In this document: piece after piece, positions 35,274 to 46,719 of the stretch | Layout of the letters: every line of letters begins with the position of its first letter | How positions within the stretch are numbered: the stretch's first letter is position 1 | The notes under the pieces: generated by a model | Database searches by the model: none | What the model was told of the DNA's origin: nothing | The model's input: only the letters and a program-made list of their open reading frames with translations | Program-made: the position numbers and the translations under genes | Source: Agrocybe praecox | Lineage: Eukaryota; Basidiomycota; Agaricomycetes; Agaricales; Agrocybaceae | NCBI GenBank assembly: GCA_964017145.1 | Contig: OZ024842.1 | Coordinates: 3,410,001 to 3,474,000 of the forward strand | DNA length: 64,000 nt | Direction of reading: 5' to 3'

Positions 35274-36504
35274 TCACCTTCCTTTAACCAAAAACGTCAC
35301 GCCCTGACTCAGGAATCCCGTAATAATTTTCATTTGCAGGCCTTGATAGAGCCCTCCGATACCTGGAGTAGGAGGATGCAGGACATAACTTATTTCTGCG
35401 TGATCTATGCCCTTTTCTTTATCTTGATAGCTGAGGTTCCGGGAAAATTTTGGTCGGCCGTTATATGCGTCACGGAGGACACCCCGCATTGTGGTCGACG
35501 AGGACAACTGGACGCGTTTCTTTGCAAGAATCAAAGGGTATAGGAGCGCAACAGCTTCACGACAACATTATCACGACTGGCATGAACGGGAATAGGATAA
35601 AACGCACCAATTGAGTTAGAAATTGCTCCCCCCAAAAACGCTTCCCATGGCTTAAGAGCGGCATTTGGCGAAGCATGCTTAAGTGATCTCAGTCCTGACG
35701 TCCGTACCGAATGTAACGTCGAACTCTTTATTACTAAAAGTCCACGCCTGAAAAGCTGGAGGAATGCGACCGTTATAGACGGATTGAGGGAAAGAAGAGC
35801 AGACATTTGGAAGCCTGAAATTAACAAAGTTGGCAAGTCAGAAAAGATTTTTACGAAGTATAACACGCTCGCATACCTCTCCAGAACCCTGCAATACCCT
35901 GCTCTTTGTATATGGCTTTAACGACACCTATGATCCCAACAGACGGTGGTCTAAATAGCGATGAACCTGATTGGACATCTTCAAATTCGTCGGCGTCTTC
36001 TCGCTCTGTTTGGATTCGGAGTGTAACAATGTTGAGCGGTGTGGAAATGATTCTAGAGGCCACTCCTGCAACGAAACCTAGAACAAGCTCTTCAAGCAGG
36101 CCGGGTTTGTGTGCACCTTTCTTGGTTGAATTTGGAGATAATATACGTCCTCTTGTTGATAACGATCGAAGAAACGAGTAGAAATAAAAGTAAAGAAAGC
36201 TGGGGAAAGTTGTGATTAAGATAAATACACGCCGGGAAATGACGGTTGAACCTTACTTTGAAAGTAATGTTGCACACGTATCAGACCAGAGACCATCATA
36301 GAAAGCTCCCCATCCGTATTTTTTGAAGATATGCCTGATTATAAGGCCTGCGCCGTATATAGCTCCTCGTTTCCTACTACGGTCTGGGGACTCGAGTTGT
36401 AATCTGGTTGTGACGAGGTCGAGTGGGTAAATCAACGCATTGGCCGAAGCGCTACCAATCGCCCCAGAGAAAGCTTGTACAAGTGGGGGTAAAGTGCTGG
36501 TCAT
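35274..36504 (-). CDS. SLC25-type carrier, peroxisomal adenine-nucleotide-carrier-like
   Basis: Six-helix solute carrier of the mitochondrial carrier superfamily. Three repeats each begin with the signature: ALIYPLDLVTTRLQ (exon 1), STPLNIVTLRIQTE (exon 2) and ALLYPLILAKKRVQ (last exon). It starts at 36504 (MTSTLPPLVQAFSGAIGSA) and ends FLVKGR at 35274. Introns lie near 36180-36265, 35815-35870 and 35550-35605. The second repeat's PLN in place of PxD and the third's PLIxAK signature fit the PMP34/ANT1 group better than classical mitochondrial ADP/ATP carriers, so import of ATP into peroxisomes is the best guess. The exact substrate is uncertain. It appears intact. Confidence 0.8.
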
Positions 36505-37292
36505 TGAAGGAAGGAGAGAGAAAAGACTCGAGTCAAAACCCGCATAACTTTAACATTTATCAACCTACATCCAATGACTTCATAACTGATGGCGTCATAG
36601 ATCGGCGACTGAGTAGCCGGCGTGGATCCAGAATTTCGAGACAAAGTTCAAAAGAGTTATGTGCTCCATGTAAAGTGTAGAAAAAGCTGTACTGTACTGG
36701 AAAGAAGGTTTTAGCCTCGAGATGGTTGAAAAAACTTTTACGTACCACCTCCGTTGGCAATGCTGAAAAATTGGACTGGTTTACTAGCATGCTGTGCTGC
36801 TAATGTAATGATACTCGTTTCTTATGAGCCACCATAGATTCGAGGGACAATAGTACACTACTAGAGAGTACGGAAAAATTTGAGGATTCGAACTTCCAGT
36901 GCTTCGATTTGCTACAAGTAGTACTGGTGCTGGTGGCACACGACGGCGGAAAGGTCGCATTCAAGCAGAGCTTTAGTACACAGATGATATGACTTTCATC
37001 CAAATGAAGAGCAGACACGTCGAATCGAAAGGCCAGATATTCCTATTCCTATTGGTTTCCTTGTGGAAGTCAAACTGAACGATGTCGAACGGCAAATTGA
37101 CTGGCAAATTCAACGAGTAGTCCGACACGTGACTTGGCTTAGCTAAGTAATCGCTCGTTTGGGGAATGTTTGTTTTTCTCAAGTTTTTCTCGTCCCTCGA
37201 CGTCGGTCTCGACGATCTCTCTCGAGTCTGTACGCTATTATCCACGTATTTCTCTCCAGTTGAAAGGTATTTATTACTTCTATCGATACATT
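36505..37292. other. Spacer between carrier and HYD7
   Basis: Carrier promoter at the left. Three overlapping minus-strand frames (36560-37245) have no recognised features. Confidence 0.4.
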
Positions 37293-37880
37293 CTATGGGT
37301 TAATATGTACAGGATTGCACCCAAGAGCGACTACACCGTTCTAAAACCCAATTGAAATTAGTTTACAAGCATAGAAAAGAGAAAGTCGATAACTTAGAAC
37401 ACACCATTGTCGTGTTAGTGCAGCAAACGGGTTGGGATGTGCTAATGGGATAACAGAAGTGAATTCTCGTTCTCTACAATCAGTTACGCGTTGTATTACG
37501 TACCAGGAACTCGCTCCGACACTAGCGACATCAACTGGGCTGCATGCCACTGAAAAAAAGCGCCTCAATCTCTACGTAATACTTGGTTTACTGACGGCCG
37601 AAACTTACATCCAATGAGACCGCCGAGGTTAGGAAGTACTAAACCAAAAAGGCTGCTCAGAATAGCGAGAGCTGTTGCTGATGACTGCAAACGGAATCAA
37701 CATTCTAGCAACTAAATGCTGAAGACATTCGTATAAGCTCACAGTTTGGGTAGAGCTGCAGCACTGAAGAGTGCCTCCGTTACCGCAACTCCCTTCATCT
37801 CGAGGGAGGATGTTGGCGGCCGCAAGGAAAGGAAACGCAAGCAAAATGCAAGTTATGAAAGAGGCTGTTGGCGCGCGCAT
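37293..37880 (-). CDS. Class I hydrophobin, divergent (HYD7)
   Basis: Five exons, including the Cys-splitting intron (TG|C before the acceptor at about 37441). A signal peptide (MRAPTASFITCILLAFPFLAA) contains an unusual Cys. It is followed by NILPRDEGSCGNGGTLQCC, exon 2 with LAILSSLFGLVLPNLGGLIG, exon 3 with ACSPVDVASVGASS, exon 4 with TSQPVCCTNTTM and exon 5 ending GCNPVHINP. All eight structural Cys are present. The sequence has drifted furthest from the other nine, and TATA-like DNA (37922-37930) is only about 50 bp from the ATG. No frame break was found. Confidence 0.85.
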
Positions 37881-39949
37881 AGTAAGTTTTCGTTTGGTGG
37901 AATCGTTCACTGAATTCGCTCTTTTTTATATATCCAACTTCCTCTATGTCGATAAATTAGATGTTCTTGCGAACTCCTGCGGCGTCCCACCTTCGGCGCC
38001 GTTCCCGACGAGCTAACCTTTTCTGACGACTTGGAACTCTATGTTTATTCTCTCTGACTCCAGTACACAAATAACTCTCAAGTCCAACCTCCACTGGGAA
38101 ATTTTTGTCCATCTCTGTATCATACTTGCTGTCGTTCTCCTGGACCTAAGTAACGTACCCTGGAGTCTGTTTCTGTTTTTTTCGTCTTCACTCTATTGTC
38201 CGTGACTTCGCTACACATGTTGCCTAGCATTATTATTTCCAGAAATCACTCTTCCCTTCGAAGTCATGCGTGCCTGGACGCCTATTTTGCCTAATGTAAG
38301 TGCCTGGAATGGAAGCAGGATTGCTGTCGTAATTCTCATTGAGTTCATTGCGTTGGAATCCTCTGGTTAATCAGCTTTCACTGGAGTGTAAACACTGTGA
38401 CTATAATCCTGGCTTGTGTCGACGCATGCTTTCTATGGTTCTTCGAAATAGGTTTCTGTTTCTAGTAACTTCGATCGAACTTCAGCGCCAACGCTTGAGC
38501 TCCTGGCCCCCACGCTGCCGACTGCTCATCGGCTTCTTCCGCACCCAAACGGGAAATCCGTCAATTTGTTTTGGCAACATTTGTACATCAAACGGAGGCT
38601 GTATCTTTGACCGCTTATCTCTGTCTATATCTTCGACAACATACGGCGGGCCCTGAGAATGCCGCGGCTCAAGTCTTGCAGTTACAGAATTCATGTCAAC
38701 TTGACGGGAAACCTTTCGATATTACATTTCCAAAGTATGTGCGCTGTTATAAGCGTTTAGGCTTACCTTACACAGTCGGACCGCGCTAGTCCCAATTTAT
38801 CAATTTTTACTAAATATATTCACTCCACTTATCTTACCTCGATCGCTCCACTTGAACAGTGAGGGGAACTTGGCTTTCTTCGGATTATCAAATCGTGGCC
38901 CTTCTGTGAACCGGGAACTGCCCTTACGACACTCTCAGGGTTGCTTTCCTCACTTTGTACCACCTTTTGTTACGTTACCTCGACGAGCCACCTGAATTCC
39001 GGACAATTACGTCTCATATGTACATAAACAGCGGAAGGTATGCATGTCGTCAGTGATCTACTATTCCACGTTCATTAATCCATTTTCATATTCCTGTCAG
39101 GTTAACAAATAGCTGCTCCGGTAAGATCCATTTCGAAGTCGAATATCAAAATGGAGATCAGAAAAGTTTACAACGCCGCCGTCTGAAGACCTCTAGTTGA
39201 ATGAAAACGCCAGAAATGCAAAACGCCACGGGAACGCCTAAGTGGCCGTTTGTTATTTTTAATTAAAAATACCTCAGACAGGGCTTTACTGGTCACTAAC
39301 ATGGGCAAAACAATAAATCCTATTCTGAGTCGTTGAGCGCTTTTGACGACGAACGTGGTGAGTAAACGTAACTGACTACTGATATTTTTATCTCAACGCA
39401 TGCGCCCGAAATAACGGGTCACAGATGCATTGAATTTGGATATTCCGAGCCATACCCTGTAAGAAAAGAGGTGTATAATTTTATCATGTGCGTGCGAGGA
39501 ATTTGGACGGGACTTACAGCGCAAGAACAAATCATCGATAATTATAACCGTTGATGCGTCCGATTTTGATTATTTACATATGCACTTATGACGCGATGTT
39601 AGCGGTAGGTGTCATTCAGAATAGATCCAGTAAGTCTCGGAAATCCTCCTTATCCAGCGTTCATTGGGAAGTGATTATAATATCCCAGTCCCAAAAATAA
39701 TCGCAGAGCCCGCGAATACAAATGCACCAATTTTCATGTGCTCAGAAAGGTTTAATCCTCCAATAAAACAAAACAAAATACAATTGCACTCGCGCTCGCT
39801 ATCACTCTAAATTTCGACAGTGTGTACAGAAACAAAGAGAAATCCACATCGATATTCACGAATGATCAGTGAATACCAAGAGTGTGGATACAACTAATCT
39901 ACACGAGGTTAGAGACCTTGAAACTCTTGAAAAGAAGGATTTATCCTCT
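37881..39949. other. Two-kb spacer between HYD7 and HYD8
   Basis: Only short frames are present. Around 38500-38720 open stretches on both strands overlap without recognisable motifs. Very AT-rich from 39240 to 39800. No gene is supported. Confidence 0.4.
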
Positions 39950-40454
39950 TTAAACGTTGATGTTGATGGGGTTGCATCCGAGAGCAATGAGACCGTTCTG
40001 CGCGAAGTGGGTTCCTAAGTTAACCCTGTGTGCGATGAAAGAAGGGACACTTACGAAGCTGTTGTTGGTGCAGCAGACAGGTTGAGCGGAGCAAGAGTTG
40101 CCACCGAGGCCCAAAATGTCAAGAGGGCTGCAGCTCACTAGTGAAGAAAACATAACTCATAAGTCTGGGGAAATTTTACGGGACAAAATAAACACGAACA
40201 GCCAATGAGACCTCCGATGCTTGGAAGGACAAGTCCGAGAAGTCCACTCAAGAGACCGAGGTTAGTCGCACTGCTCTGGAAATATGGCGTTACCAAAATG
40301 CCCCTGTTCTTACTTCATACACAGGAGGTCTACTTACTGCAGCAGTAGAGTTGCAGCACTGGATGTCGCCAGTGTTACAGTCACCATCACGAGGGAGGGC
40401 GGTGGCAGCAGCAAGGAGTGGGAGAGCGAGAACAGCAACGGCGGAGGCACGCAT
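39950..40454 (-). CDS. Class I hydrophobin (HYD8)
   Basis: Four exons. A signal peptide ([19 protein letters not shown]) is followed by [15 protein letters not shown]. Exon 2 reads [20 protein letters not shown]; exon 3 has [18 protein letters not shown] and exon 4 ends [11 protein letters not shown]. Eight Cys in class I spacing. MRAS subgroup with HYD3 and HYD4. TATA (40529-40535) is about 81 bp upstream. The relic at 34287 shares its NPIN(I/V)xV ending and may derive from a copy of this gene. Confidence 0.95.
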
Positions 40455-41428
40455 GATGATTGTGGTAGTTGAGTGTGTAGTTGAAATGGGCTTTTCGACT
40501 GGAAGATATGAAGTGATTTACTGCCTCCTTTTATACCTGTTTTTTTAGGGTTAATAATGGAACTTGGACGCACCCTCTTCAAGTCCGATATGTCGTTTGA
40601 TACGAGACAGATCGATTGCCGCCCCAGGGAAGCTGTAGAGCCAAATCAGGGGAGACTCAGGTACGCGGGACATTTCTCAAGCCGGGTAAAGAAAAATTTA
40701 GCTCATTATTCGGAAATTTTTTGTTGCGCCTCGGGAACTTCGATAAAGTAAGTTTTTACCTGAAGCTCTGTTCTTGAAGCACCCAGTGAGATATGGCATG
40801 CAAAGCTGTACATAGTACACGGTATTGTAGAACAATAGCCAAAATAATTTCGAGCGACCAGGTTAGAGTATCGAAGCATCTTTTTTCATATGATATGGAT
40901 TCAATATGGTTAGCGTTGGTATCCTCAGAAGAACCGAATGTGCACAGTGTTCCCATTCAGTCGTTTCAAGATACCCATGAAAGTCCGGTTTAATATAAAG
41001 TTCTAGGCTGGTGTCTTTCCGTAAATCCTGCTGTTACGTGCAGTGTCAGACTACCCTACCTTTCATCTTCTTTTTCCGAGGAGTTTTCAAAACAAAACAA
41101 AAACAAAAAAATTCAGACACACATGAAGCGTCGCGAATCTTCTTTTCAAAAGGTACACTACAATCTTGAACTTTCTTGTCTGACAATGGTCGTGTCAAAG
41201 CGAAAGATACGGAAGATTTTGCTTCGAGTTCCTTTTCGAACCAAGATTGATCCGAGACCGCCATCATTGATCGCATTGGGCGCTTATAAGGGATTAGTAC
41301 TAGTTCCGGCGCACAAATATGGACTATGTAATGTCAATCACGTGGAGGCAACAGTATATTTGCTTTTGAGAAATACAGGGATAACTTATTTACTTTCCAA
41401 TGACTTTAGACTGGACGCCTGCAGAAAT
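40455..41428. other. Spacer between HYD8 and HYD9
   Basis: HYD8 promoter and HYD9 3' flank. No gene is supported. Confidence 0.5.
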
Positions 41429-41924
41429 TTAAAGATTAAGGTTGATGGGGCTGCAGCCAAGGGAGATGAGACCTCTCTACAGGCGGGAGTCAATAATTTG
41501 AAGATAACAGACAGGAATCGCAAAACACGGAAACTTACGAAGTTGTTTCCAGTGCAGCAGACTGGTTGCGCAGAGCATGAGTTTCCAGATCCACCGAGGT
41601 TGAGAGAGCTGCAGCTCACTATTTACGACGTCAAAATGCGAAAATGGTTGGGCGCAAAGGTCTACTTACAACCAACGAGGCCAGTAATGGAGCCGCGGTC
41701 AATACCCAACAGACCCGCCAGAGAGGCAACAGTCTGGGAGGACGACTGAGAACGATGCGTTAGAGGTCACTTCATAAAAGTGGAATGGAGAGAGAAGCTT
41801 TATGTACACTCTGAACTTGGTTACAACACTGGATGCTACCGCTATTGCAGTTACCATCACGGGGGATGGCGATGGTGGCAACAAGGACTGGAAGACCAAG
41901 AGCAAGGGAAGCAGAGGTACGCAT
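41429..41924 (-). CDS. Class I hydrophobin (HYD9)
   Basis: Four exons. A signal peptide (MRTSASLALGLPVLVATIA) is followed by IPRDGNCNSGSIQCC. Exon 2 is SSSQTVASLAGLLGIDRGSI, exon 3 [20 protein letters not shown] and exon 4 [14 protein letters not shown]. All eight Cys are present; the C4-C5 loop is one residue shorter than in its relatives. Exon 2 and the C-terminus are closest to HYD5, yet HYD9 lacks the Cys-splitting intron of HYD5, so intron loss or recombination is implied. A 208-codon antisense frame over this gene is a shadow. Confidence 0.93.
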
Positions 41925-43063
41925 GTTTAGTATGTCGAACGTGGGGCTTGTTCGACTGAAGTTTCCTTACCTAAAGCCCGTCTTTTTTTACAGCTCTTGG
42001 ATTTTCCCAATCCACACAGCTTCACAGGCGTCTTCTTAGGCAATTGTCTGCGACTGATTTGATTCGTCTGGATCTTGGCTCATTTGAAGAGGCAAGCACA
42101 GAGGTACTCGGTAATATGTTGTTTGGAATTAATTTAAGTGCCGCTGCACAGTATCCCGCACAGCACCCTTAAGCGACATCTCGCGCGGGCGCGAGGAGTT
42201 TAGGGAGTCGCATCATGTTTCTATGATCGTCGGTTTTATTCAGTTACTATGAGAATTTAACATTAGATCTCATGTTACCGTATTGGACATGAAGCAACTG
42301 GGGCAAGGCAGAACTTCGGTATTTTTTGATTGCCACCTTGCAAGTACCCGGGTACGACCTCAATTGACAAGATGTTCATGTTCCATGCGGAAGTAAAGAG
42401 CCACCATGTCCCAGTACGACATTTAAATTGAAGTAAATTAAATCCTTCCACTTTCTAAGTGACGAACAAGTGGGACTTGTCAGGGAAGAAAGAAAATCCT
42501 GGTCATTTTCATTCGTTCAATTTTCTGTTTCAAGGCACTACAACGTGCAAACCTTGTGCCGTCTTCTTCTAAAGGAAGGCATTGTGTCTGAAAGATCAGT
42601 CCAAGCGAAAAGAACACGTCAGCTGTTCAATGTATCTAATAGATTAAACAAAGCCAATACAGGAAATCAACGGCGGCCTACGACCGATCGGACTTGTGGT
42701 ACGTACCTTGCAAGTCATCGTTTGTGATTTAGAGGATGTTCCCAAGGTCAGGGCATAATAATTTCTGGAAGTTCTGCATCCTGGATGGTGCATAGCTCGT
42801 ATGGGAGTCATAAGCTCTATAGTGCCTGACTACAGGTTGAGATATAAGTGACTTGTTGACCCACCAGAGCTCCGTCATTAAGTTTCTTGCTTTACGAGAG
42901 CGACCCACGAGGAACTGCAACTGCACACCATTAGTTAATAGGATTTATGGACAATAAAGATAAGAAAACAAAGCTCTTTGGGTATAAAAGACGACTTCAA
43001 ATCCTTCTTTGAATTTCCAAGTTCCATAGAACCTCAAACACCCAGATCCAATCCTTCTCAACC
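41925..43063. other. Spacer between divergent HYD9 and HYD10
   Basis: Shared upstream region of two divergently transcribed hydrophobins. GGTATAAAAG at 42981-42990 serves HYD10 (81 bp to its ATG). No gene in between is recognised. Confidence 0.5.
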
Positions 43064-43651
43064 ATGAAATTCACTCGTGCTGCTGCTTTCGCCACTATGG
43101 TTTTTCCAATCTTTGCTGCCGCCAATGAGCTCGAGGCTCGCGATTCTTGCAACACCGGTGTTGTTCAGTGCTGCCAGAGTCTCAGCTCGGTATGTTGTTG
43201 GGGTCATGTTAAACAACATTAGAAAACTAATATGTCGAGCATGTGTATGTAGAACTCTGCGACTAACCTGGGAGAGCTCCTCGGTGGAGGACTTCTAGGA
43301 CTCAGCTTGGGCGTTGTCATCGGCAGCATTACTGGTCTCGTTGGAAGTACGCGTTCTCTTGTCAATGACTAATCTAAGCATAGCAACTTTGCTGATGTCT
43401 TGTTTTTAGTTAGCTGCTCCCCTCTTTCCATCGCCTCCCTCGGTGGAAACACTTGGTTGGTCACATTCAAAGATTATTTCGAGATCAAAGTACTGACAGA
43501 TCGTGATTTTGCAAAGTTCCACCCAACCAGTTTGCTGCACCAACAACTATAACGTGAGTTTGACCTTTAGCTTCACAGCGACTTGGAATTTTGCTGAATG
43601 TAGACTTAGGGTGGTCTCATCCAAGCCGGTTGCTCTCCAATCAACGTTTGA
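43064..43651 (+). CDS. Class I hydrophobin (HYD10)
   Basis: Five exons; exon 1 is 43064-43189 (42 codons). A signal peptide (MKFTRAAAFATMVFPIFAAA) is followed by NELEARDSCNTGVVQCC. The exon-2 loop is longer than in the others (LLGGGLLGLSLGVVIGSITG), giving a C3-C4 spacing near the upper class I limit. The extra intron splits the Cys codon in GGNTC (TG|T). The C-terminus GCSPINV is two residues shorter than in the paralogues. Eight Cys are present. It is the only hydrophobin on the plus strand on this side of the cluster and marks the end of the hydrophobin region. Confidence 0.93.
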
Positions 43652-44071
43652 GCTGCATGAGCCAGTTGATCCTCGAGCGCCCACTATATTTAGTTCATTT
43701 CGTACCATCAATGACAGCATTTTAAAAAATTACGTGCCCTTATTTCTATGTTTCGAATTTCTGAGTTAGCACGTGCGCGTGTTTGTGGAGTTTCTTCCTT
43801 TATAACATTTAATAAGGACTGTTTGTCTCTTGGAGTTGGAATGGTGTCAATTACAAGTAACATGTAGAGTCAGTTCAAGTTTTGTTTCTCAGTTGGCGCT
43901 CAGGCGATGGGGCTTCCGTATCTGAATTCACGTGCTGAGGTTGCGGCATCCGGTAACATATTTGGTCCCGGGTCGCCGTCCGTGACGCACATCGGAGCTT
44001 GCACTTTCCTCCTAAATCCTTCCCCGCAACTTTGCCCTCAATCCTTTCTTGATTCTTTTCTCGAACCAAAT
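43652..44071. other. Spacer before the hydroxyacyl-CoA dehydrogenase
   Basis: HYD10 3' flank and promoter of the next gene. No gene is seen. The upstream in-frame ATG at 43907 is not used as the start because residues before 44072 do not resemble the family. Confidence 0.5.
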
Positions 44072-45408
44072 ATGTCTCTGGCTCATGGTATTCGAACTTT
44101 GGGAGTCCTCGGTGCGGGACAGATGGGCACAGGCATTGCCATGGTTTCTGCTGTTCGCGCAAAAGTGCCAGTATTGCTGTACGACCGATCCGCTGAACAA
44201 GTGAAGAAAGGACTTTCATTGATGGACAAGTTGCTCGCTAAGGACGTTTCAAAAGGAAGACTCACGATTGGGGAGGCGACAGAAGCGAGGGACCGAGTTT
44301 CTGTCGTTAGTTCCGAAGCCGGAATCAAGGGGCTCAGAGATGTGGATATGGTTATTGAGGTATGCTTGAATTCGTCTGGATATTTCTTCTGTAATATAAC
44401 GAGTTTGAGAAAGGCTGTCTCCGAGTCCCTACCATTAAAACAAAAAATATTCTCGTCTTTCGCTGCTGAGCTCAGGCCGGATGCTATTCTGGCTACCAAC
44501 ACCAGCTCAATAAGCATCACTAAAATAGCAGCATCCGTTATCCCAGAGGGTCTGAGTGCTGCCAGTGAAGAGGGCAAGAAGAGTGCTTCCCGCGTTGTCG
44601 GTCCGTTGTAATTTTATCAAGTTGTTGATATTACTTATGCGGGCGATAGGACTGCATTTCTTCAATCCTGTCCCTGTAATGGTGCGTACCTTATACATAT
44701 ATCGACGCGACTTTTCACTAATTGTCTACAGAAATTAGTGGAGTTGATCTCCGCCCTTCAAACATCTGAAGAAACTCTCGCAAGAGCGCGTTCATTTGCA
44801 GTCGCCTGCGGGAAAGGTGACTCTTCTATTATCGTGGTTCGATAGGTCTCTAACCCCCTCACCCTTCCAGAGGTGACCGTATCGAAGGACGTTCCAGGAT
44901 TCGTATCTAATGCTCTACTGATGCCATTCATCAACGAGGTACTATTTTACATATGAAATCGGCGAATAATTCACTGACCTATGCACAAGGCCATCATGTG
45001 CTTAGAAAAGGTATATTTAGCCCTTCGTGCCTTGCTCTTTTATTGATTGAATAATTTAGGGCACTGCAACACGCGATGACATTGACGCCACTCTAAGATT
45101 GGGGATGAACCACCCTATGGGACCTTTACAACTCGGTATGCAAATTTTCTCCTTAGTAGTTTCCTTTTTGCTTATGATGCTTTCTTTCCAGCTGATTTGT
45201 ATGTTTTCATACTTAAGACATGGAATGTTACAATTTTAACCCTTCTTGTCATAGCATCGGCCTTGATACCTGCCTTGCCATTCAACAGACTCTGTACGAA
45301 GGGACACGAGATTCGAAATACCGCCCCAGCGTACTACTACAACAAATGGTCGATGCTCAATGGTATGGAAGGAAGAACGGAAAGGGATTTTACGAATATA
45401 ACCAATGA
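44072..45408 (+). CDS. 3-hydroxyacyl-CoA (3-hydroxybutyryl-CoA) dehydrogenase
   Basis: NAD-dependent oxidation of 3-hydroxyacyl-CoA to 3-ketoacyl-CoA, as in fatty-acid beta-oxidation or butyryl-CoA metabolism. The N-terminal Rossmann motif is [13 protein letters not shown]. Other family hallmarks are [11 protein letters not shown] (Ser contacting substrate), [15 protein letters not shown] (catalytic His), [17 protein letters not shown] and [18 protein letters not shown] in the C-terminal domain. It ends [10 protein letters not shown]. About 315 residues. The gene is split by many introns and includes two micro-exons: 21 nt at 44990-45010 (AIMCLEK) and 7 nt at 45192-45198. All borders are GT..AG and the frame is intact. 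Confidence 0.93.
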
Positions 45409-45496
45409 TACCCTTTTATATACTTGTTGATTATTGTATTATATCTTACACAGACAACATCTTAGACGCAAAAAACTACGCGCACTCCGGGTATCT

Positions 45497-45749
45497 TCAC
45501 TTTTCCAAGTCTCTCCAGACCAACTTGACATAAAAAGACGACGAAGACATCTTTACCAAACGGACTTGCGGGTCCACGACTTCTCCTTTCTTCGCCGCAC
45601 AAGTCAGACCGCTTCTGGCATTGTGCTGTGATAAACAGGTAATTATTGCAATGGATCACCATGCACTAGCAAGTACTCACCACTGTCAAATTTCGATAAA
45701 CGCTCCCGTGATCTGCGTGACCGTAGAAATTAGAATCGGTGTTACACAT
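45497..45749 (-). CDS. Small hypothetical protein (two exons)
   Basis: Possible 65-residue product. The ATG at 45749 opens MCNTDSNFYGHADHGSVYRN, with a GTGAGT donor near 45682. After an acceptor near 45630 the frame continues ARSGLTCAAKKGEVVD and ends WRDLEK. I do not recognise it. Overlapping frames are open on both strands, so this may be chance. It would be convergent with the hydroxyacyl-CoA dehydrogenase. Confidence 0.2.
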
Positions 45750-45989
45750 TTTTTAGCTGTTTTTTCAACGTAAACGTGCTTAGGAGCTCTCATTAAAACC
45801 ATGTACTCGAAACTCTTTAGCGTTGTAGAAAGTCCCACAAAAACTCGAAAACTCAATGTCAACCATCGGCGAGTGGTGTTTTATACGGCCGCTAGTCCTC
45901 GTGATTGGAGCCCTCGGTTTCACTACGTCACCTAGGCAATGGATTTGAAGCAGTGCCCATAACCTCCTCTAACACAATACCCAAGCAGG

Positions 45990-46719
45990 ATGTCGGAAGA
46001 AGGACGATGGGACGACACTCGTGCGACGTTAATGCATACCGAATCGACAGTGCGAAGGAAAGTCAAGAGTGTTTGGACGGGATTTACGGACTTTGCATTG
46101 AGAGATAACGTTCTGGAGGTTGCTGTTGGTCTCATGTAAAAGAGTTTTTCTTATGGAAAAGGGACCACATCTGACGTTTTAAACAGAATCGCGACTGCGT
46201 TTACGGCCGTGGTTAATTCCTTGGTCTCTGATATCCTATTGCCACCTCTATCGCTACTACCGTTCATGTCGCGCAATCTTGAAGAAAAGTTTGTTGTACT
46301 CCGGAAGGGACCTCTTTTCAGAAGACCACATGGCTATAACACACGACAACAAGCCATTGAAGATGGGGCAGTGATTCTTACCTATGGGTGAGTTTCCTTA
46401 TCCAGGACAAAACTACCCATGTTCTGACAACGCCCAGGGTTTTCTTTGATAATCTTGTCAATTTTTTGGGTGTTGGATTGGCTCTATTTTGCATCGCAAA
46501 TGTCTACGGCTATTTCAGCCACGATTCAATCATCCGACACACAGTCAAATGCCCGTTTTGCAGGAAGGAAATCAGCGCCAAGGTATTTCAATGGCACATT
46601 CTGCTCGTTATTCTGGCTTAATAAGTTGTGGTTAGGCAAAGAGATGTCCCATGTGTACAAGTTGGATGGACGGCAGAGAAGACAACGAAACAAGCGCTCT
46701 GCCTGCGCGTGCGTCATGA
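45990..46719 (+). CDS. mscL: MscL-type large-conductance mechanosensitive channel with C-terminal zinc ribbon
   Basis: Membrane channel that opens under tension to release osmolytes. Four exons. The N-terminal helix VWTGFTDFALRDNVLEVAVG leads into the pore helix (ATAFTAVVNSLVSDILLPP), matching bacterial MscL TM1. The periplasmic-type loop and amphipathic turn follow (GYNTRQQAIEDGAVILTYG). TM2 is FFDNLVNFLGVGLALFCIAN. The C-terminus differs from bacterial MscL: CPFCRKEISAKAKRCPMCTS is a four-Cys zinc ribbon, as in other fungal MscL relatives. It ends LPARAS at 46719. About 185 residues. The frame is intact across introns near 46137-46184, 46387-46436 and 46583-46635. The membrane it sits in cannot be read from the sequence. 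Confidence 0.9.

Noticed and set aside
41123..41749. 208-codon plus-strand ORF
   Set aside because: It is the antisense shadow of hydrophobin HYD9, whose Cys pattern and splice sites are unambiguous.
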